A stretch of 64,000 bases of DNA from Astropecten irregularis (lineage: Eukaryota; Echinodermata; Asteroidea; Paxillosida; Astropectinidae), in assembly GCA_963971285.1 (NCBI GenBank), contig OZ020249.1, positions 6,944,001 through 7,008,000 of the forward strand, written 5' to 3'. This document shows positions 21,844 to 35,100 of this stretch, one piece after another (position 1 is the first letter of the stretch; each line of letters starts with the position of its first letter). Both the position numbers and the translations under genes were made by a program. Below the pieces are notes generated by a model. It saw only the letters and a list, made by a program, of their open reading frames with translations. It ran no database searches and had not been told where the DNA came from.

Positions 21844-22268
21844 ATTCAACCATTTATTTATAAAAAAATAATTTATCATTCACGATCTTTGAATCAAAAC
21901 CGTTTCAGGACCTTTTATAAATAACTCCATCGACCCAGTTCGATCAAATCAAGTCAGGACCATATTTCATCAATTTTTGAGTGACTTGGCACGCCATAGC
22001 TACTCCGATGTCAACGAACTTTGCCGCACAACCAAGTTATCGAAAACTGGTGACGCTTTGTTTACATAGCGGAATCGATGTCGCTGTAAATGACGGACAA
22101 TATTTCCAAAGAAAAGACTTCAACTTCGAGGATTTTTACAGAGTATAATCTGGAAGTGTCCAGTTTAAAGTTAGTGAAGTGATTTTCTGAAATTTTATTT
22201 CGTTTCTGTTTTATAGAAGTTTTCCCGTTATCCCATCGGAAACCGATGACTGCAGGCTACTGCATGCA
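21844..22268. repeat. Direct duplicate (outer), copy 2
   Basis: See copy 1 at 20088. Both contain ATGACGGACAATATTTCCAA and GTTATCCCATCGGAAACCGA. Confidence 0.85.
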
Positions 22269-22723
22269 GCTATGTGGCACTGTGCAAATTCATAGGGGCC
22301 TATTTATTTAAAGAACGGCATTAGGCTAGTTTCATTAAGTTACTTAATAATTCTTTATTATACTTAGGCCTACAATCATAACCATGGAGGAAGTACAACC
22401 AACCTCAAGTCGGAAAGTTCAGCGTACAACACACTCTGCAGTAGCACAATTCACGATCTTTTCTACAGCTAAAAGTAACAACATCACATTCACATTGCGT
22501 TCAGTTGTATAATAACAAACTTTCGTGTGAAATCCAGGTCAAAGGTAATAAAACTACGCATGCGCAGACTTGCAATACCTTCACTCATCTACGGTGATTA
22601 CAAGTGGACATCTAAAACCGGAAATATCTGCGCAAGTTTTGACCGCATCGGGAATACATAGGCAAACACGCAAATTTTCGTGCAAATAAATGAATAATGT
22701 CACAAATATCATGTTCACAGATT

Positions 22724-23091
22724 TAAAGGTAATATCATGCTTTGGTTTTTATCAAAGAAATACAGATTCATGGGCAAAAAATATCAAGACAGATACAGTA
22801 AAAGTCATCTGTGAAAATGCCAGTCCCATACGCACGGTGCCAACCTTTTGAGAAAACCGTGAAAAACAGCCACAGTGTGTTTTTTAAGTATTTCTCTTTT
22901 ATTTTTAACTTTTAAAAGATCAAACAGATTTTCGGTATTTTGTTTTATTAATTTCTGGATAAATACACCATTTCAGGCGGAAACATTTTTAAGGTATGTT
23001 TCTACCACCACCACCTTCATGCCTGTAAGTTATACGTAAATCTGTGAACATTTCTGTTTTGGTTTCTTACCAAAGTATGATACTACCTTTA
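22724..23091. repeat. Family A TIR repeat
   Basis: Full-length copy with both TIRs in intergenic DNA. Confidence 0.8.
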
Positions 23092-23669
23092 TTTGGACTA
23101 CTCATGCCATAGGCACTGTAAACAGTTTATGTTCTATGCAATACCGCACATTCCAGCAATTTGGCCTTTTCAAAATGACCAAAAAAATAAAATAAAATAT
23201 CAAAAAATAATCCAAACCAGGACAAATCAATGCTTGCAATAATTTTATTATTAGCTTCAAAGTCCCCAAAACACCAAAAATACCCATTAATAATACCCAA
23301 ACACCCAACTTAATAATATTTAGTCACAAACTAATAATTGAATTTCACCACAGAAAAAATCATAAAACATAGTTCTGTATTAATTTTTCTTCGACTTAGC
23401 TTTATACCATATAGTTTGGTAAAATTAAGTGACATACCCTGTCATTTCTCAGCTTATGTGGTTGATTTTGGAATGAACTAAATAATTTAGTAAATCAGAT
23501 GATTTTTATCAAGCATTTTCCTCTCAAAATTTTCAGTATGAACAGCATGCAAGTAAATGAATACTTGTTGAACATTATAAGAGATCGAGTGCATTCTACG
23601 GAAGTGTATTTAGGACATGACTAAAAAAGAATCTAGGCCTACTATTCTGCCTGAGTGGATTAGTATAGT

Positions 23670-23814
23670 AATGGGAGACTTTTGGAGAGTCGGTCTTGAG
23701 TCATCAGCGCACGCGCAGACATGCGCAATACAACGCGCACATGCTCACAATTGCGCAAGCATGGTTTGCGTGTGCGCTGTTGACTCAAGACCGACTCTCC
23801 AAAAGTCTCCCATT
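23670..23814. mobile_element. Family C fold-back MITE (P-like TIRs)
   Basis: Same palindrome as the other copies, 145 bp, in the intergenic region. Confidence 0.8.
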
Positions 23815-24762
23815 CGCCTTGGTGGAATAGTAGTGGAGCATGATTTTTTTTTCAGTATGTCCTAAATACACTTCCGTAGTATTCATGCATGGCTGATGAA
23901 ACAATATGTTTTTCTGCAGTTGTTTGTGGCATTGTATATCTAGTACATGTGTTATGACTTATGAAAGGGTTCAATGTTCCTAAAGTTACATACAGTCATG
24001 CAGTAAAGCATAAGTAAGACATAATGTCAAGCAATTTAAAGAGATTTTCATCAACATTTAAATTTACTCAAATGTTTTCAATATAACCCTTTTTAAATTC
24101 AAAGGAATAAATTCAAATCAAAATCTGCCTTTTATTTAGTGGCATGTCCCTGTTTCCAATTGTCATAATCTTAATTTTCATAAATTATCTAGATATCTAG
24201 ACTACAGCCCTGAGTGTCATTTTCACTAATACTTGGTGTAAAAACTCTCACAATTATTCCACTCGTTTGAATTGTCATTGTTACTTTATGAGGAGATAGC
24301 AAAAAGACAACACAGGGCTTAATTAAAAAAACAAAACAAAACCAATCTACACCAAGATAAAATATAAATAACTTAAAATAAAATATGAGCTGCTGTCATA
24401 TCAATTACAAGTTTGTGATTCTCATGAAGAAATGGTTATATTGAATTACCATTTGACTAAGTTTTAGCTTATAGTAAAGAATTAATGTATCCTTTGCTTC
24501 CATGTAGGTGATACCTGATGTCTATCAAATCCCTTAGTACAGGAATATGACTTCTGTGATACAATTCTCAAATGGAATTTTCTTCTGAATTCATTTTCTT
24601 TGAAATCAGAGAGAGGAGAAATAATTCTGTTAGAGCCAACAAATTTGGGTCATAACGTTCAATTTGTGAAGGCTAAGAGAAATACCATGTTTATAGTGTG
24701 AATATCAATGCAGCATGAACATATACGTACGTAACATTCCCTCAAACCTACCCATATTTCTT

Positions 24763-24768
24763 TTTAAT
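24763..24768 (-). terminator. Candidate polyadenylation signal (ATTAAA) for the Sfp1-like gene
   Basis: ATTAAA on the minus strand about 760 bp past the stop codon. A canonical AATAAA lies further on at 24131-24136. Neither has supporting evidence beyond the hexamer. Confidence 0.2.
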
Positions 24769-24959
24769 ATCTAAAGGAGAAAAATAAAACTTGAAATCCT
24801 CATCAATAATATTTATGTTGATTGTACCTTCAGTTCTTGTATTTCACATTCATGACAGATGAATGGGTGCCTTGTCACCTGTGAAAGAAAGTAACAGTTA
24901 TATTGTGTTGTTGTTATGATCTTCATGACATAAAATTCAAATGCGTCATTTTTTGATGG

Positions 24960-25352
<393 letters not shown>

Positions 25353-25530
25353 TTAACCAGCAAACCTACCCAACTCTTGGTATTGTTTTTGTTTCTGTAT
25401 GTGCACTGTCCTGTGAACCAGTGTTTCTAATTTTCTCCTTTGCCTTGATAGAATACCTTGTTTCTTGAAGGACAAAAACGCAAGAAATCAGAAGCATATT
25501 CTGAATCTCGATCATACTCACATGGACTGT

Positions 25531-26156
25531 TTAATCAGGATTCTCACAGTTGTAGGTCACGTCCAGATACTCTTTACTCCCAGGCCAGGTGTCCTCAAAA
25601 TCTCTGCCACTAATGGAGCATCTTGATTTGGACTCGCAGAGGGCAAATACCTTTTTACCGGCAATAGGATCCGATCTATCTTCAGTAGGTAGTGCTGCAC
25701 CAGCATCCAAGCAGTATGCTTCACCAGCCCGACGTCCAAAAAACACGGATTTAATGTTGATGACCCCTTTGCCAGGTGGACAGACTAGATAAGCTGACCG
25801 GTCCTCACAAACACGCAAATTGAAGACCTGATCTACTGCCACATCGTGAGTCACAGGCTTGTGTGTGCAGACGAACTTGATATAGATGTAATTGAGGGCC
25901 CCAAAGCATGGCTCGCCGAAAGCCTGAGTGGTACTGGCATCCAAGACACATTGATTCTGACCTTGACACATATTGCGTATAATGTCCAAAGTTTGGTCAT
26001 TGTTGCAATTATCTGCATTGCCAGCTTGCAGACAGACATCGTCAACCTTTGGGCCAAACGAGGCTTCTAGGATATTGACAAATCCTGTGCCACAGTTGAT
26101 GGTTGAACACTCTAGCTGTAACTGTGGCCTGACCAGGACCTGTGGAACTGGCACAG
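25531..26156 (-). CDS. Galactose-binding lectin domains 3 and 4, C-terminus and stop
   Basis: One 626-nt exon with two SUEL-type domains ([20 protein letters not shown] ... [22 protein letters not shown] ... EYLDVTYNC) and then ENPD and TAA at 25531-25533. In copy 1 an intron splits the final strand (FLQ|VNFRC). Here the exon reads straight through to the stop, so this is a natural C-terminus in this form of the transcript. Confidence 0.93.
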
Positions 26157-29100
26157 CTGTTGAGGAATTGAGACAACAATACAGACACAATAAAAGAGAA
26201 TTCAAATTCTCTGAAAAGACAAATCTTCTGAAAGAAAACAAATTCAATGAATGGTTTGTAAAATCCAAGAATACTCATACAATTGAATCTTAGATCCAAA
26301 AGGACACTTCAAGAATTCCCAGGCAAATCTAAGCGTTTTCATAACAGTCCAGTCCCCTATCTTTTAAAAGATCAAAAATAAAAGAGAAAAGACTTAAGAA
26401 ATACTGTGGCCGTTTTTCATGATTTTCTAAAAAAGTGGGCACCGTATGGAAATGAAATTTTCACAGATAAATGTTACTGTATCTTCCTTGACATTTTTGC
26501 CCAAGTGTTGTGTTTTTTTGGGGGACACGCTGTATAGTTTGCTGAAAGTACAAAATGAAACATAGCATGTTTACATAGGAACATGTCCAAGTTACATACA
26601 TACCAAGGCACTTTTTGGACTCTGTATCACGGAAGTAGCCATCTTTGCACACACAAGCAGGAGCCTGATCCGCTGTACCGCAAAGTTCATTACTTTGACA
26701 GGCGTTCTGTTCACAGTGTAATGTCCCTCCTTGACAGGAGCAGATGCTGGAACAATCCACTTTCATGAACGATTGATCATGCTGTCAAAGATTTCAAATC
26801 AGATCATTATTTCTCAAAACAGTGTACTACAGAATGCTTGAAATATTAATAAGATAAAAAAAATATCCAATGACAAACAATATAAGTAATTTTAAAACCC
26901 TTTAAAAAGTTGATAAATTACGGCTGGCCTAGCCTCTTAATCTGCCATTTCACCCAGACAAAGGAAAAATATATTTAACATTTATTAAATGTTTCAGCAA
27001 GGAATATTTCTCCAGCTGTCATATTCAATACAATGTCATGGCACAGTGTAACATTTCACAAACCTCCCTTGAGACGGAAAGCGGGTAATCGATAAACTAT
27101 GCATTTTGTGAATGTAAAATGTTGCTAGTACCATCACGATGCTAAGGTTGCGCATGAAGCGCGCGCAGTCTGCAAAGGCAATGTAACACATAGAAAACAC
27201 ATGCATGCGCATTGCAAAGCACTTCGCAAGGGAGAAATTTTGTCGTAGGTCTGGACCTCGGTCAAAATCTCTCAAGGATTCACCAGGCCGACGTCGGTCA
27301 CTCTCAAGCATTGGTGTCCTTTCACAGGATGACACTTTTGTAAGATTTCACAACCGTGAGAGAATTTCTCAATGGTTGAGAGTTTTTTGGGGGCGTTGTG
27401 TGAAAAGGCCTTTAGAAGACAAAGCTTGATCAAGCCCTTACCTTGTAATAAATACCGCTTTCAGGATCTACACACCCACATTTTTCAATCTCGATACAAT
27501 TCTTGCCATCTCTGACCATTCCATGTGGACAGATACAACCTTCTAAGTCGGGTTCTTGACAGGTGGATGAAGCAAACTGATTGGCACAGGTGTCTGGACA
27601 TGCAGAGCTAGAGGGACTGTATATCATTAAATTGGCTGAACAGTCCATGTCTGTCACAGCAAAAGGAAAAGAACTGTGTTTCAACAAAAATGGAGAAATA
27701 ATTCAAGCCTAAAGATTTGCCTACAAATTTGCCTGACCACTTCTTAAAGGTATAATACATGATTGGCAAAGGTCACAGAATCACACACACACTTTGTCTG
27801 ATCAAACACGTACATGAAATGATAAACCTGTGAAAATTTGAGCTCAAATCGGAAATCTGAGTCACGAGAAAATAGCGATTATTAATCTTAATAATCATGA
27901 GACATGTCTGAACTTACAACAGAAGTCCGGTCTTCTCCAGTTGACGATGGTATTATTCTTTCTACATTCATCAGCATAGGTACTGTAATCCTCACAGTAA
28001 CTTATGTCACCACCCGTACTGCAAAAATCCGTCACGCAACCGTTGTAGAAGAATGTCTTATCAACCTTTGCATGACAATCCGCAAATGGTCCTATGAAAA
28101 GCAAGCAAATAATCAACCATTTTATCCTTCATAAGCAGTCATAAATGACAATTCTTAACCATCTATAATCATTGGTAATCATTTACAACCATTCTTAACC
28201 ATCTATAATCATTGGTAATCATTCACAACCATTCTTAACCAGTTATTATCATTGGTATAATCATTTACAACCATTCTTAACCATCTATAATCATTGGTAA
28301 TCATTTACGACCATTCGCAACCATCTATAATCATTGGTAATCATTGACAACCATTCTTAACCATCTATAATCATTGGTAATCATTTACAACCATTCTTAA
28401 CCAGTTATTATCATTGGTATAATCATTTACAACCATTCTTAACCATCTGTAATCATTGGTAATCATTTACAACCATTCTTAACCAGTTATTATCATTGGT
28501 ATAATCATTTACAACCATTCTTAACCATCTATAATCATTGGTAATCATTTACAACCATTCTTAACCAGTTATTATCATTGGTATAATCATTTACAACCAT
28601 TCTTAACCATCTGTAATCATTGGTAATCATTTACAACCATTCTTAACCAGTTATTATCATTGGTATAATCATTTACAACCATTCTTAACCATCTATAATC
28701 ATTGGTAATCATTTACAACCATTCATAACCATCTATAATCATTGGTAATCATTTACAAACAATTCTTAACCATCTATAATCATTGGTAATCATTTACAAA
28801 CAATTCTTAACCAGTTCTAGCTAGGCTCAAAGGATGAACACTTACCATCTTCAGCAATGATGCCATTGCACATAGCTAGTGCTTGAGCTTTTAATTCCGC
28901 ATCCGAACAGGGTTCTGGTAACACACAATCTTCACAATCTTCACATATTTCTTCAGATCCAGGTTTGGGAACATTCCATGATCTTCCAAAGGAATCTTGA
29001 TCAGTTGCCTGCACGTGTGTAAAAAGAAAATGTCGTTGCTCTTGAGTGGGTTTTTTGAAAAATGAAGCATAGGCTGAACAAAACAATGGTGTTGGTGTGT

Positions 29101-32100
29101 ATGTTGGCTAAAGACAATTTCACACAATAGCAAGCAATAACAAAAGGACATTCACTACAACTGCACAATTGTTAAAAATAGAGCTATGACACATACAGCC
29201 AAAACCTCTTGTTACTGGTTCAACTGTTTTCATGCAAACAATTTCTTCAACTTCTTATTAGCGATTTACAACCCTAAATAAAAAATAAAAAATTAAAACA
29301 ATTTAAAAGGTGAACAAAGACAAATTGACTGGAGTGGGATTCAAATCAGTGATCCCTGGATTACCATAAAGGCACTCTACCACCTGAGCTATCCAGCCCT
29401 ATGTTGGTGGTTTCCCTAATAGTCAATAGCGCTAATGACGTCACAAAATCCCCGGATGTCAGACAAACATTGACTCACACATGTAGTGTACATGGATGCG
29501 CACACACACACACACGTTTGCATGGTTGCAATGTTTGTCTGAGATCGGGTGCTATTTTTAGCGCAAGTGCGGAGCGCTATTATCTTTGTTCCTTTGGCAG
29601 TCAGAAGCCATGAAACCACACAGGTACTGCCACATCCCAAAGATCATTTTTTAAGATACACGCAACATTAGGAATGCTGCAACCTGAGAAACGATATATG
29701 GGGGGGGTCCCACAGCTAGTGAGTCTTTTTTTAATAACCGAAGAATTTAACTGGTTCCCTTAACTCTCATTATAGGAGGAGAATCTAACTGGTTCCGGCA
29801 ACCACTAATACAAAACTTACTATTTCTCCAAGTCTTGTCAAGTAGTCGTCCTCTTGATTACCATTATACGTGCCACAAAGTCCCTCAGTATGACCGGCAA
29901 AATCTGCATTGACATGAACCTCAGCATTGGACCAACCATCCCAATCAATGCGTAAACCAATGTCAGTATGAATAACCTATTAGTTAAAACAAAGGAAACA
30001 GAAGAACAAGGTACATTAGAATAGAATCATTGCATCCTTCTTGATAGCGAAGTTTATAATTATAAATGGGGTATTAGGGAGACACGTTAATTAGCGTCTG
30101 AAAGTGAACATTAGGGAGACGTCGGGAATTAGGGAGACATTTCAATGTTTCCCTAAGGTACCAACTGCCTTTTACAGACATATTTTTATTGTCCAAATTT
30201 TAATAGAAGACAGAGAATGCTCTCAGTATGAACATAAGTAAATTTCAAGTTCATTGGTTTGGAGAATGTTTAAAAATAGGTAAGTAAAGTTTGTGCACAA
30301 CACTATGGGAAAGTCTCCCTAAGGTCCCATCCTCGATAATAATAATAATAATAATGGGCATTTATAAAGGGCCTTTCCAAGAAGATCAAAGCGCTGTACA
30401 TTATTATTATCCCTGGTCATCGGGCCATAATTTACATTCCTGAAACCATCTCAACTCCCTGGGCCGGGGAGCATACAGCCCCGGCTACAATAAGGCACAC
30501 ACAGGCTAATCAAAGCACAGAGCCAACTCGCAGGTACCCATTTACACCTGGGTGAAGAGGAGCAATATGTGATAAAGCGTCTTGACCAAGGACGCAAGCA
30601 CCACTAGCCCATGGCTGGATTCGAACCCACAATCTGTAGATTGACCACAGGATCTTGAGTTCGACACGCCAGACCACTAGGCCACAGTACCCCACATATG
30701 CACTCTTCATCAAAGACATTCAAAAGAAGCAGTACACAAAAGCAGAAATTCTGAAATTCTAATGAGAAAATGAAGATATTGGAGGAGTATACAAAATGAA
30801 GAATTCTGTGGGAACAATTTGCATATTTCATTGTAGAAAAAAATGGTCCATCTTAATATTCTGCTGATATTGGTTTTAGAATCAAATGCATTGTTTCATG
30901 CAATTCAAAGTAATGAATTTAGAAGTATACAAAACTATACACCAATCCGACGACGCGACCATGGAGGTGGGAAACATCCACCATTACTGCAGTGTCCCTG
31001 CCTGTATTTTGTCCGGCAACAAAAGAATTTATGTCAGCCTCACTCTATACTGCAGGGTGTACGTCCCCTTATCATGGAACATACACGCCCTGCAATTATA
31101 GAGTGCGGCAGAGCATAAATTCTTTCGTTGCCAGTAATGCCAGACAAAAGGCAGGCAGGGACACTGCAGTAATGGCAGACAGTATATCGTGCCCTCGGAT
31201 CGTTCTATAAGAAGTTTAACTCCTATTCAAGACAGAGGGATATGTGGACAAAATGACAATATTGGAAGATCAAGGATGAGATTATTTGGGTTCTACCCAC
31301 CACATTTGGACTGTTGAGAACAATTTCCATCTTTTCAGTCTTCAAACCTTGAATTTCTATACCGTCACGCAACGTCTGGCCTTTCGTCAGACTTACGACC
31401 TATAAAAGTAATCATAAATAAACGGGGGAATTGATGGAATGGCTTAAACAATATGTTTAAAATAACCACTTTATAAAAACAAACGAACAAACTAAGAAAC
31501 AAAACCCACTTAAAGGTAGTATCCTACTTTGGTAAGAAACCAAAACAAAAATGTTCACAGATTTACGTATGACTTACAGGGTATGAAGATGGTGGTGGTA
31601 GAAACATAGGTCCATAAAATGTTTCCGCCTGAAATGGTGTATTTATCCAGAAACTAGTAAAACAACGACCGAAAATGTTTTTATCTTTTTGATCCTTTAA
31701 AAGATCAAAAATAAAAGAAAAAAGCTGTTTTTCACTGTTTTCTCAAAAAGTGGGCATCGTATGGGACTGAGATTTTCACAGATGACTATTACTGTATCTG
31801 TCTTGATATTTTTGCCCATGAATCTGTATTTCTTTGATAAAAACCAAAGTATGATATTACCTTTAAAATTGACAGATTTTAAATTTGAGCTGTTGGAAAC
31901 AATAGCGCTCCGCACTAATGACGTCACAAAATCCCCGGATGTCAGACAAACATTGACTCACACACGACTGGACATGCACGCGCACACCCACGCACCATAT
32001 TACGCCGTGTGCATGGTTGCAATGTTTGTCTGAGGTCCGGTGCTATTTTTAGTTAAAGTGCGGAGCGCTATTAAGTTCATTGTCACAATTCACAGCAGGG

Positions 32101-35100
32101 AATATAGTGAACACATTCTGCCTCGTCATTCAATGTAAAAGACCAGGGCCCAATTTCATGGAATCCGTTACCGTTAGCAAAAATTCTTCACTTACGGTTG
32201 CAGACTTTATTTGGTTACGGTTAGCGTATTTCACGGAAGAGTTTCCTTTTTGGGAACAGTAAGCAAGGAATTTCTGCAGAATGCATATGACGGCGCGTTA
32301 GTAGAAAATGATCACGGTTACCCTGGAAATTCTTTGCTATTAACAGAAAGGTCGAGACTTGCTTGCGGATTCCATGAAATAAATTTCACGCGTAGCAGTG
32401 CCCGTAAGCACACAAATAGGCCGTAACGGATTCCCTGAAATTGGGCCCAGGTAATCGTTTGAACAACCCACAACCATTGCTAATGTGGCCTTGTGATGGA
32501 GCAACTATTTCACAAGCTGAGATTTATGTCTGGGATATGCCAGGATTCTGTAATGGATGGATTCTCCAGCTGAATTTCAAGTTATGGACCATAGCAAAGA
32601 CCTCATGGTATTTTTCTCATTGCTCATTTTCTCTGTGTGTTTCAACAATTCCAATTAAAAGCTACAGTACAGGATTGGTAAACATACCCAACCAGAAATG
32701 TTCACAGATTTATGTATAACTTTCAGGATATGAAGATGGTGCTGGTAAAAACACACAATTAAAATATTTCCGCCTGGAATGGTGTATTTATCCAGAAAGT
32801 AGTCAAACAAAGACCGAACACAGTTTTGATCTCGGGGTTAGATCAAAACCATTCTTTACAAGTTTTATAAGAAAAATTGAGTCGGCTATTTTTTCGTGAC
32901 TCAGATGTCCGATTGAGCTCAAATGTTCACAGGTTTATCATTTCATGTACATGTTGGATCAGACAAAGTATGAGTGCTGTCCTGTGACCTGTACCAATCA
33001 TGTATTGTACCTTTAACTCTCGTTAGCGTTGTTTCAATTCTTGGCTGATAAAAAATAAACAGATTAACAGAAAACAAAGAATATGTGGAACAATACATAC
33101 ATGGCCATCGTAAATGAAATCAACTTCAATAGTTGATGTCATAGAAGGGACGCGTCTTGCTCGTTGGTTGCTAACAATAATTTCAAAGTCGGGCACTTCA
33201 CCATCGGAATTCTTGACCAGTGTATAACTACAGTGACCCATGAAGTCATACTCTAGTCCATCAAAGGTGATGTAATGGGGATCTCCTTCTGCTCTGCAAA
33301 TTGCCTGTCCTGGAAAAAAACCGATAACATCAACGCCGGTCAAGCTCAGTTTAGCATGACGCTCATGTCGCAAATTAATTATTATCCCTGGTCATCGGAC
33401 CATAATTTACATTCCTGAAACCATCTCAATTCCCTGGGGAGTGTATAGCCCCGGCTACCGTATTCAGCGCACAGAGGCTAATCAAACCACAAAGCCATCT
33501 CTACCCTCACAGGTACCCATTTACACCTGGGTGGAGAGGAGCAATAATGTGATAAAGCATCTTGCCCAAGGACCATGGGTGTCGATCCCGGGGGGGGGGG
33601 GGGGGGGGGGATGGGGATGGGGGGGATATATCCCCCCAATATTTGACATGGGGGGATGGCGTGTATTATCATCCCCCCCAATATTTTGAGGTTGAATGTC
33701 ATTCAATTTTATTGTATAGAAATATTACATGATCTTTGTTGTTTTGTTAGTCTTCGCAATGAATTTATACTGTTTAATTCTTCTGAATATTGTTTTTAAA
33801 TGCTCTAAAATGAGACTTTTCGATTCTGTTTCTATTAAAAAGTCCTTGTTTTGGGAGGGGGGTATCCCACCTCCCACAGCCTCCATCGGCTCGGTCGCTT
33901 CGATCCCTCGCATAGAACACCAAATCACCAATCATCCCCCCCAATCATGAACAGAAATCGACACCAGTGCCAAGGATGCAAGCACCATTAACCAATGGTT
34001 GGATTTGAACCCACAATCTTTAGATTGACCACGAGACTATTTTGAGTTCAACACGCCAGACCACTAGGTCACAGCACCCCATGTGCTTTTATTGCAAGCT
34101 TGGATCATAACAACAGACCCAGCAACTTGTCCTACCTACTCTTGTCAAATAGCCACAGATTCACTAAGCACTAGTCTTTATGTCATATCCTGCCCAGTCT
34201 AAATGCCAAATAAAACAACTTTCATAGCACCATCACGTCATCTTGAAAGCCACACATCAATAACTAAGGTGCGTTCAAGTAGGTCACCTAGGTCGCTCCG
34301 AGTCAGCCCCCGTACCGTTCGATTAGGTCTGACGTCACTAGGGGTTCACCCAGGACAGCCACCAGTGACCCTGCTCGTGAGCAGAGTCAGTGGTGGGAAA
34401 CACATCACACAAATTCAAGATGGCGGAAAGGTAAGCAAGCGTTGGATTAGCCGGGCTGTGGTGACTGATCCGGGTGACGTGACCCGTATTTACCGAGGGA
34501 AGCTACTCGAACGCACCTTAAGTATCTAACTATTAAAGTTTAATCAGACTAATATCCTAAACACTGAAAGAATCTAACAATGTTCATATGAGTATTATAA
34601 GTTACAGAAAATTGTCCTGCATTTGGAGGCTACACAGTGGCAAACATAAGTAGACCCAGAAACAAAGGTCCTGTTTGTTTAACGCAAAGGATCCCATATA
34701 TAGGGATCCACCTCCTATGCAGGGTATACACTAAAAATGGATCAGTATGATCCGTGATCCTGTGCATTAAACAAACAGGCCCCAAGATTACAGAATCCAC
34801 AAAATGAATAGTAATAACAAGACTATGGACCTTTGTCTTGTTTACAAACATCTTCTTGACAGACGGCGTGACCAAATTCAACATTTTTGCAAACAAATTT
34901 CCATAGCTGTACAAACTACATACCGTCATTGCTTGTGTTGTTTTCATTACATTCAGCAATATCTTTGAATGGTTTATGAAATGTTGTGTACAAATTGGGT
35001 ACAAATTGTGGGTATTTTTGTATGCCTGGCTTTGACGGCCGCTCGCCAAAGTTTTTCGCCATCTTGGTTGGTAAAAACTCTGGCTGTGACGTTGGAAAAG

